From positions 19,124-83,123 of the forward strand of contig MPMV01000014.1 in the NCBI GenBank assembly GCA_002238685.1: a DNA stretch of 64,000 bases. The letters are read 5' to 3'. Made by a program: the position numbers and the translations under genes. A model generated the notes under the pieces. That model saw nothing but the letters and a program-made list of their open reading frames with translations. It did no database searches and had not been told where the DNA came from. Source of the stretch: a bacterium EF100-94H03 bin56 (lineage in GTDB: Bacteria; Pseudomonadota; Alphaproteobacteria; SP197). This document shows positions 44,562-51,600 of the stretch, one piece after another; position 1 is the stretch's first letter; the number at the start of each line of letters is the position of its first letter.

Positions 44562-45230
44562 ATGGCGATGAGGATGCGTGAGCGGATCGACCGGGCGCTG
44601 AAGTCGGGAGATCCGGGTGTCTTCTTCGACGCGGCGGGTGGTCTGCCGGCGGGCGTGGGCGAGGACGCCCTGAGCTCCGTGATCATGCTGGTAGGGCGTG
44701 ATTGCGGGCTCTCCGCCGACGAGGTCGGCGTGCTCTCCTTCCTGGTGGCGGTGACCCAGACCCGCGAATGGCGGGGAACGAAGGCATGGCCGCGGGTGCG
44801 GGCGAGGGCGGTGGACATTGCCAGGCACCGCCAGATGGATGCGCGGCGGGTCGTGGAGGCCGAGCGCGGTCTCGCCGCCAAGGGATGGATCGGCATGGCC
44901 GCGGGTGCGGACGGCGGAGCGGGTTCTCCCCGTGTGGGGAATGAGATGGACGAACTCTGCCTGCGGCCGCTGCTGGAACGCTGGGAGACCATCTGCCACA
45001 TGGTCGTGGCGCTGTGGGCGGCGAGGAGGGCGGTGAACTATCTGCGCGCTGCGATCGAGTGGCGGGCGGATGGTCTTGGACGGGAGAGTACCCAGGGCGA
45101 GGTGGAAGAGTCCGGCCTCTACGCGACATTGGCGGATGTTGCCCTCGAGTGCGACCGGCTCCTGCTGTCACTGGAAGTCCTGATCGACGTGCCCCTGGAG
45201 TTCGACGACGACACGCAACCGGAGGACTGA
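44562..45230 (+). CDS. RepC-like helix-turn-helix protein
   Basis: Protein of 222 residues whose first half parallels the N-terminal domain of the RepC-like protein at 37760: LSADEVGVLSFLVAVTQTRE against YTPAEVRRLVYLVRHTRSGD, and MDARRVVEAERGLAAKGWIG against IGRRQVSAVERSLAAKGAIA. The second half is helical, without the RepC C-terminal domain. It may be a DNA-binding regulator derived from a replication initiator. Start ATG 44562 follows GGAAGGGG. It precedes two overlapping genes with 3-base spacing. Confidence 0.65.
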   Translation: MAMRMRERIDRALKSGDPGVFFDAAGGLPAGVGEDALSSVIMLVGRDCGLSADEVGVLSFLVAVTQTREWRGTKAWPRVRARAVDIARHRQMDARRVVEAERGLAAKGWIGMAAGADGGAGSPRVGNEMDELCLRPLLERWETICHMVVALWAARRAVNYLRAAIEWRADGLGRESTQGEVEESGLYATLADVALECDRLLLSLEVLIDVPLEFDDDTQPED

Positions 45231-45233
45231 ACG

Positions 45234-45557
45234 ATGAGCGATGACGCGAAGGTGGCTGCGGAAGACCCGAAGGCCTGGAAGACATGGCGGTGCCCGCCCG
45301 GACTGTGGGGGCGGTGGAAGGCGGCGCTGCCGCCGGGCTCGGATGCCGTGCGCCAGATGACGGGCCGCGTCGCCGCGATGATCCGCAATGTCGAGCGGCA
45401 GAAGGAGCGGGAGACCCGCACGGTGTCCTACGCGCTTCCGGCGCCGATGGCGGAAGCGGTGGCAGCGGCTGCCGAGGCGCGTGGCATGTCTCCGTCGGAA
45501 TGGGCGTCGGAGGCTTTCGCAATGGCGCTCGCGCACTGCGAGGGTGCCGAGCGGTGA
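45234..45557 (+). CDS. hypothetical protein with C-terminal RHH-like region
   Basis: Unrecognised 107-residue protein. The C-terminal part (TRTVSYALPAPMAEAVAAAA, then ARGMSPSEWASEAFAMALAH) has the strand-helix-helix pattern of ribbon-helix-helix proteins; the middle is basic (MIRNVERQKERE). It lies 3 bases after the RepC-like gene and overlaps the nuclease gene by 4 bases (GTGA), so all three are in one operon. Confidence 0.6.
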   Translation: MSDDAKVAAEDPKAWKTWRCPPGLWGRWKAALPPGSDAVRQMTGRVAAMIRNVERQKERETRTVSYALPAPMAEAVAAAAEARGMSPSEWASEAFAMALAHCEGAER

Positions 45558-46381
45558 GGGGCCGGGTCCGGACGTTTCTTCTGGGCGCCGCCGCCGGCGC
45601 CGTGGCGACGGCACTGGTGACAGGTGCGGACCGTGCCGGCGACATTGTGCCGGCCCTCGACAGCGTGACCGCAGGCGTGGGGAGCGCGGTGGACTGGCTC
45701 GCCGACGGCGCCGGAACGGTGCGCGAGAAGCTCGACGGCGACACCGCCGGGGCTGCGCTCACCGGCCCCGCACGGATCATCGACGGCGACACGCTGGAGG
45801 TTCGCGGGATGCGCGTGCGCCTCCATGGCATCGACGCACCGGAGAGCGCGCAGCGCTGTCTCTCGGCCGCGCAGTTCTGGCCCTGCGGCCAGGACGCCAG
45901 CCGTGCGCTCGCCGGACGAATCGGCGCGCAGCCCGTCGCCTGCGAGGAACGCGACCGGGACCGCTACGGGCGCATCGTCGCCGTCTGCCGGGTGGCGGGA
46001 GAGGACGTGAACGCCTGGATGGTCAGCGAGGGCTGGGCCTTCGCCTACCGCACCTACTCGCTGCGCTACGTGGCCGACGAGATCGCGGCGCGGGCGGCGG
46101 ACCGCGGGATCTGGCGGGGCAGGGTCGTGGCGCCCTGGGACTGGCGGAGGGGCGAGCGGCTGCCGGCCATGACGCAGCCCCCCGATCCCGGCGCGATCGT
46201 GCTGCCCGGGGCGGCGGGATGCGTCATCAAGGGCAACATAGCCAGCGACGGGGAGCGCATCTACCACGTGCCGGGTGGCGACTTCTACGATCGGACCGGT
46301 ATCGACACCGGGCGCGGCGAACGGTGGTTTTGTTCCGAGAGTGAGGCGAGGGCGGCGGGATGGCGGAAGTCGCGGCGGTAG
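45554..46381 (+). CDS. thermonuclease-family (SNase) protein with signal/anchor
   Basis: Staphylococcal-nuclease-like enzyme of 275 residues, exported by an N-terminal hydrophobic segment (RTFLLGAAAGAVATALVTGA). Catalytic features: VRLHGIDAPESAQ with the active Arg and Glu, RDRYGRIVAVC with the second Arg, and metal Asp in IIDGDTLEVRG. A C-terminal extra domain (CVIKGNIASDGERIYHVPGG, then RGERWFCSESEARAAGW) is often fused to these nucleases in alphaproteobacteria. GTG 45554 overlaps the previous stop. Perhaps it handles DNA at the envelope during transfer. Confidence 0.87.
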   Translation: MRGRVRTFLLGAAAGAVATALVTGADRAGDIVPALDSVTAGVGSAVDWLADGAGTVREKLDGDTAGAALTGPARIIDGDTLEVRGMRVRLHGIDAPESAQRCLSAAQFWPCGQDASRALAGRIGAQPVACEERDRDRYGRIVAVCRVAGEDVNAWMVSEGWAFAYRTYSLRYVADEIAARAADRGIWRGRVVAPWDWRRGERLPAMTQPPDPGAIVLPGAAGCVIKGNIASDGERIYHVPGGDFYDRTGIDTGRGERWFCSESEARAAGWRKSRR

Positions 46382-46435
46382 CCCGTCCGGCCTGTCTGGA
46401 CCTGGCGCGCATGACAGCTTGGGAGGGATCCCGTC

Positions 46436-46741
46436 GTGGCTGACACACTCACCTATGCCGTGGTGCGGGCGGATCACGAATACCTGTGGAAGGTATACGG
46501 CCCGGCGAACGACATGACCGGCGGCTATGTTGAGGAAGGTGACTTGGCGCGTCTTCTCAGGGCGCCAACGCGGGCGACTGCCCGCGACTGTTACGCCAAC
46601 CAGATCGCGCACTGGTTTCACGTTGGCCCGGAGACGGATGTGGGTGGCGGGTGGCGGACCGACCCCAAGGTGCGGGAGATCGCCGCTCGTCACTTGTGTG
46701 AAGAGGGTCTCGCGCGGCTGCTCGATGGGATCCAATTCTGA
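46436..46741 (+). CDS. hypothetical protein
   Basis: Unrecognised 101-residue acidic soluble protein (TYAVVRADHEYLWKVYGPAN, DPKVREIAARHLCEEGLARL). The GTG at 46436 follows GGGAGGGA at good spacing. The clean frame, ribosome site and position in a tightly packed plus-strand array support it as real. Confidence 0.5.
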   Translation: MADTLTYAVVRADHEYLWKVYGPANDMTGGYVEEGDLARLLRAPTRATARDCYANQIAHWFHVGPETDVGGGWRTDPKVREIAARHLCEEGLARLLDGIQF

Positions 46742-46763
46742 TGCGAACGGAAAGGACTGCACG

Positions 46764-46901
46764 ATGACAACGCGAAGGGCGCTGATCTCGAACGGATGGC
46801 GGTCGGTTTGGAACCGGATCCCGGCCGCCGACAACGACCGGGCCCACCGGGGCATGCTGGAGTGCGCCGGGACATGGCCGGGGTGGAGAGGACAACGATG
46901 A
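46764..46901 (+). CDS. small hypothetical protein (45 residues)
   Basis: Very short gene (TTRRALISNGWRSVWNRIPA and 24 more residues) with an AAAGGA site 7 bases before its ATG and an ATGA overlap with the deoxyribosyltransferase start. The coupling is the main argument that it is translated, perhaps as a leader. No similarity is recognised. Confidence 0.45.
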   Translation: MTTRRALISNGWRSVWNRIPAADNDRAHRGMLECAGTWPGWRGQR

Positions 46902-47410
46902 CGAAGCGAACGATCTATCTCGCCAACCCGTACGGGTTCTCGGCCAGTCTCGCCGGCGGGCCTCTGCAGGACCTGGTGCGGGCGCTCGAGGAGCTGGGCG
47001 CCGAGGTCCAGGAGCCCTTCATGTGCGCGGAGAGCCACGATCCCGCTTCGCCCGAGTGGGCGTGGCGGACCGGGCAGCGCAACGTCGAGCTGCTGTGCGC
47101 GGCCGACGCCGTCTTCGCCGTGGTCAACGGCTGCCCGCCCGACGAGGGCGTGGCTTTCGAGATCGGCTACGCCGTCGCCCGCTGGAGGCCTGTGTTCCTT
47201 TTCCGGGACGATATCCGGCGCTGCGCCGACGCAGATGCCTATCCGCTGAACCTGATGCTGTTCGCCGGCCACGGGGCCGACGACTGGCGGAAGTGCTGGT
47301 ACGAAAGCGTCGCCGAACTTGCCGATCCGGACAAGTACCTGGCGCGCTGGCTGGGCGGCGAGGTGATCGCCTGGGGCGGGCGGGTCTTCGATGACCGCAT
47401 CGTCTTTTGA
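46898..47410 (+). CDS. nucleoside 2-deoxyribosyltransferase
   Basis: Enzyme of 170 residues that moves deoxyribose between bases. Family features: YLANPYGFSASLAGG at the start, the conserved core ADAVFAVVNGCPPDEGVAFE with the nucleophile Glu near residue 88 followed by IGYAVARWRPVFLFRDD. The ATG at 46898 overlaps the stop of the 45-residue gene. Together with NrdJ it gives the element two deoxynucleotide-supply enzymes. Confidence 0.85.
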   Translation: MTKRTIYLANPYGFSASLAGGPLQDLVRALEELGAEVQEPFMCAESHDPASPEWAWRTGQRNVELLCAADAVFAVVNGCPPDEGVAFEIGYAVARWRPVFLFRDDIRRCADADAYPLNLMLFAGHGADDWRKCWYESVAELADPDKYLARWLGGEVIAWGGRVFDDRIVF

Positions 47411-47464
47411 CTGTCGGGCGCGGCCGTCTGCACGCGGCCGGGATCAGCCGGGACGAGGGGCCGG

Positions 47465-47671
47465 GTGAGTGCGTTCATTCACAGTTGCGCTGTCTGCGGA
47501 TCGACGTGGCCTTTCCGGGCTGGCGTCCTGGAGGATTGCCCGCACTGCGGCGAGCATCACCTGGTGGCGGTCGAGCAGGTCAGTGCCTGCGAGGCCGCGG
47601 GCGACCTCGACGGTGTGGCGGGAGAGGACGTGAACCGCGCCGGTGGCGGGCATGCCTGTCGACGCCGGTGA
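47465..47671 (+). CDS. small zinc-ribbon-like protein
   Basis: 68 residues with CAVCGSTWPF and CPHCGEHHLV, two CxxC pairs spaced as a zinc knuckle. GTG start at 47465. The 3' end overlaps the WGR gene by 20 bases. Function unknown. Confidence 0.5.
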   Translation: MSAFIHSCAVCGSTWPFRAGVLEDCPHCGEHHLVAVEQVSACEAAGDLDGVAGEDVNRAGGGHACRRR

Positions 47672-47942
47672 CGGATGGCCCGGTGGCGGCGCGGACGCCG
47701 TGCCGTGCGTCCTGGTGCGCATCCGCAACGAGTCCAATGTGCGGCGCTACTACCTGCTGGACCTGCAGGACAATCTCTTCGGCGGCGTGACCCTGGTCAG
47801 GGAATGGGGCCGGCTCGGCGGCGGCGGTCAGCGGCGCCTGGTGTTCTTCGACGAGCGGCAGAAGGCCGTTCGCGCGGCGGCGTCGCTCGCCCGGGCCAAG
47901 ATCCGGCGCGGGTATCGTCAGGTGGCGGGGCTGCCGGTGTGA
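47652..47942 (+). CDS. WGR-domain protein
   Basis: 96-residue protein that is essentially a single WGR domain: NVRRYYLLDLQDNLFGGVTL, VREWGRLGGGGQRRLVFF and ARAKIRRGYRQVA. WGR domains bind nucleic-acid ends in PARPs and some bacterial proteins. The ATG at 47652 is chosen over an in-frame codon at 47643. It is followed by the convergent gene at 47953. Confidence 0.75.
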   Translation: MPVDAGDGWPGGGADAVPCVLVRIRNESNVRRYYLLDLQDNLFGGVTLVREWGRLGGGGQRRLVFFDERQKAVRAAASLARAKIRRGYRQVAGLPV

Positions 47943-47952
47943 CGGCGGCGGC

Positions 47953-48267
47953 CTACTCGCCGAGGGCGGCGGCGGTCAGCGGCGTATCCGCATCGGCGGT
48001 CCTCCTGTCGGCGCCGGCGGCGGACCTCTTCGTGGCGGTGCCCTCCATGAATTCCCGGATCGCACGGGCGGAGGCAACGATGCCGTGGGCCTTCAGGGTC
48101 TTGCTCATCTGTTCGTACGTTGCGCCCCTCTTGCGGCTGAGTTCCAGCTGCGGGCGGATGCGCTCGAGGATCTGACGAAGAGTGATCTTCGGCGGCTCGA
48201 TGGCGCCCAGGTCATCGGCGATGGCGCCGAAGTCCAGGTGTGTCTCGACGTATTCCGTGCGCGGCAT
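47953..48267 (-). CDS. conserved small protein divergent from the relaxase
   Basis: 104 residues; VETHLDFGAIADDLGAIEPP, ITLRQILERIRPQLELSRKR and GATYEQMSKTLKAHGIVASA form a helix-turn-helix-like core, with a Lys/Ala-rich tail. Similar proteins occur beside transfer genes of alphaproteobacterial plasmids, as far as I recall. Start at 48267 is set by GGAAGGAGA 8 bases upstream. Its divergent position to the relaxase over a 420-bp gap suggests control of transfer or oriT binding. Confidence 0.6.
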   Translation of the reverse strand: MPRTEYVETHLDFGAIADDLGAIEPPKITLRQILERIRPQLELSRKRGATYEQMSKTLKAHGIVASARAIREFMEGTATKRSAAGADRRTADADTPLTAAALGE

Positions 48268-48687
48268 TCTGTCTCCTTCCATGGTGCCGTCCAGCGCTCT
48301 AACTGCCGCAGTGGGCGCCGTCGTGTCAACGCCGCCCGCGTCCTCTTCAGTCGGTCATCGGGCACCGCGTTCCGATGCGCAGTCCGTTCGCATCGCTCCT
48401 GCATCGAACCAGCCGATCGCGCAGGTCAGGACCATGGGCGAGGCGAAAGCTCGCACTGTGCAGGTGCCGGACCTGGCTTGACATCGCCCGAAGAGCCGAC
48501 CTACGGTACGGCAATCGAAAGGAACAATCGTCATCACACCTTATCACTTGCAGTGAGAGCCGGGCCGGGACGTGACCATATATGACTCATATATGCCGCT
48601 GAAATTGCCGTGCGCAGCGGCGTTTGACCAGTCCGGTCCGGGACGGGACGCACGCTGTTTCCCGCACGGGTACGCCGGGGAACGCTG
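48268..48687. other. candidate oriT/promoter region upstream of the relaxase
   Basis: 420 bases between divergent genes without an own gene. At 48577-48595 two palindromes CATATATG are separated by three bases, and GCCGCTG (48595-48601) is mirrored by CAGCGGC (48615-48621). The dense inverted repeats next to a MobF relaxase gene are what one expects of an origin of transfer. The nick site cannot be located by eye. Confidence 0.5.
48577..48621. promoter_or_regulatory. double CATATATG palindrome plus inverted repeat
   Basis: CATATATG at 48577-48584 and 48588-48595, then arms GCCGCTG and CAGCGGC (48595-48601 and 48615-48621). This AT-rich patch in a GC-rich context, 67-111 bases before the relaxase start, could be its operator or part of oriT. 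Confidence 0.5.
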
Positions 48688-51600
48688 ATGGTCGCAACCC
48701 TGGGCAGGATGGCCGTGGCGAGCTACTACCTCGAATCGCAGAGGAGTTTCCGGCCGACGGAATCGCAGGGACTGGGCGCCGGGACGGGCGCGGGAGGGCT
48801 CGATGCGGCCACCGGCTACTACATCGAGGGCGACGAACCCGACGGCGTGTGGTGGAACCCCGCCGGTCTTCTCGGCCTCGCCGACGGCGACGCCGTCGAC
48901 GCCGCGGACTTCACCCGGCTCTATCACGGCTTCGACCCGCGGAGCGAGGAGCGCCTCACCAGAAATGCCGGGTCGAAGACACGTTCGCCCGGCATCGACA
49001 TCACGTTCTCGGCCGACAAGTCGATCAGCGCCCTTTGGGCGATCGCGCCCAGGGAGATGCGCGACGAGATCGCGCAGGCGCACAACGACGCCTGCCGCCA
49101 GGCGCTCGAGGACGTCGTCCGGGCGCACTGCGGTTGGACGCGTACGCGGCCCGGCGGCGGCGACATCGAGCTCGTCCGCGCCGAACTGGTGGGCGCGATG
49201 TTTCAGCACGGGACGTCGCGGTCCGACGATCCCCAGCTCCACACGCACTGTCTGATCTTCAACGCCACGCGGGCCGCGGACGGCAAGTACCGGGCGCTCT
49301 ACACGCCGGCCATGTTCCGCTGGATGAAGGCCGCCGGCGCCACCTACCGCCATGCGCTGGCCTGGCACCTGCAGGAACGCCTTGGCGTGGAGATGGAACG
49401 GTACGGCCGCGACGGCGCGTTCACCCGCGTCGCCGGCATGCCGGAGGATCTCGTGCGCGAGTGGTCCAAGCGGCGGCGCACCATCGAGGCCATGGCCGAC
49501 GACATGGGCTTTGCCACCAACTCGAACGCGGCTGCCGCCGCGGCGATCAACAAGATGACGCGCAAGGCCAAGACTTCCGGCGACGGCGACGACATGCGTC
49601 ACCTTGCCTGGGATCTCGAGGCGGAAGCGTTCGTGGAAGACCGCGAGTCCCTCATCGCCAGCGTCACGGGCAAGGACATCCAGCTCGACCAGGAGACGCT
49701 CCGGGAAGCCACCGCGCGTCTCGAAAGATTGCCCGCCGACCTCACGGAACACGAGGCCGTCTTCCGCGTTCCCGACGTCGTCGAGAGGTCCATGAACGCG
49801 ACGGCGGGCGTCATGAATCCGATGGCCGCGCGGACCGCGACGGAGCGCGTGCTGCGCCACGGCGAGGTCGTCGAGCTCGACATGCCGACCCATTCCATCG
49901 AGGCCGATGCCGGCCTCACGCACACGCGCGTCTTCTCCACGCGCGAAGAGATCGGCATGGAAGAGGCGGTTGGCCGCATGGCCGCCGAGGCCGCCGCCGA
50001 CCGCCGTTCGAGCCTCGATGCGGCGAGGATCGAAGCGCAGATCAACCGGCTCGTCTCCGAGGGCTACACGATCAGCGGCGAACAGGTCGCCGCGATCCGT
50101 TACGGCGCCGGGCCGGCGAGCGGTGCGCTCGCCATCATCGAAGGGGCCGCGGGCGCGGGCAAGACCACCACGCTGCGTCCGATCACGGATCTCTACCGGG
50201 AGAACGGCTACACGGTGATCGCGACGGCCGTCGCGTGGCGCACGGCCGTCAGCCTGGGCAACGACTGCGCGTGTTCTCCCTACTCCGTCGACAAGCTGCT
50301 GCGCCTCGTGGCGCGCGGCGCGCTCAACCTCGACGCGAAGACGGTGATCGTCGTCGACGAAGCCGGGATGCTGTCGACGCGCCAGGCGCATCACATCCTG
50401 CAGTTCGCGCGGGAACACGGCTGCAAGGTCATCGCCGCCGGCGACACCCGCCAGCACCAGCCCATCGGCGCCGGACCGGGTCTGCGCCTGATGCGCGAGG
50501 CCGCGGGCGGCGTGCGCGTCGACCAGATCCGCCGGCAGCGTCCGGATCTCGAGGACATCCTGGTGCATGTCCATGGCCTGTCGGAGGAAGACGCCCGGTT
50601 CCGCGGCGGGCTCATGGGCGACGAGGAACGCGCGCGCGTCGTTGCGGAGTACGAGGCGATGGCGATGAAGCCGTCGTTCGTTCCTTGGCAGATCGCCGCC
50701 TCGGAGGCGCTGCGCGACGGCGATGCCGCGGAGACGATCGCAGCCTACGCCGCACGGGACAAACTCCATCTCGGGCAAGATCTCGAGGAGACGCTGACGC
50801 ACCTCGTCGACGACTGGCAGGCCTGGCGCAAGGCGAACCCGGGGCGGTCGTCGACGGTGATCGCGCGAACCCACGACGAGATCCGCGTTCTCTCCCACCT
50901 CATGCGGGAACGCACCCTCGCCGGAACCGGTGACGGCGAGCGCGTTGTCGTCCAGGCCTGCCGTGCGCGGGCCGACGACACGCGGGCCGTGCCTCTCGAG
51001 ATCGCGCGGGGCGACCTGCTGCGCATCGGCACGACGGTGTGGGCGAAGCGCCTCTTCAACGGCACCATCGTCGAGGTCGATGACTTCCAGGTCGTGAACC
51101 GCGGCGCCGAAAACGAACGCGTCCGGATCAGCGGTCGCTCGGAGTACGGCGACAGCGTCAGCTTCTTCGTCGACGAGATCGTCGACTTCTACGGCCGGAT
51201 CCGGCTGGACCATGGCTACGCGATGACCGTGGCGAGCGCCCAGGGGCGCACGGTGGACGCGGCCTTCGTCCTGGCCGACGACCGGGCGGCGCAGCCGACG
51301 GTCTACCCCGCGTTCACGCGCCACCGGGACCACCTCTCGATCCATGTCAACCAGGCGCCGATCGCGGCGACGCTGCGCGAATGGCGGCCGGAGGATCAGG
51401 CCGACGAGGCCGTTTCGAAAGAGGCAATTCACGAGCACCTGGCGCGCGCCTGGTCGCGCGTCGACCCGAAGGTGGCGGCGCACGACCACATGTCCGAGCG
51501 GATGATCCGGGCCCGGTCCACCAACGCCGGCGGCCAAGGCGGGCCGGCATGGGCTGCGGCCAACGACAACGGCAGCGGCGTGCTGCGCGACGTTGGCCAG

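Noticed and set aside
41631..44999. Minus-strand open frame of 1122 codons opposite parA, nrdJ and the RepC-like gene
   Set aside because: Antisense of well-supported genes; composition is Arg/Gly/Pro-rich without motifs.
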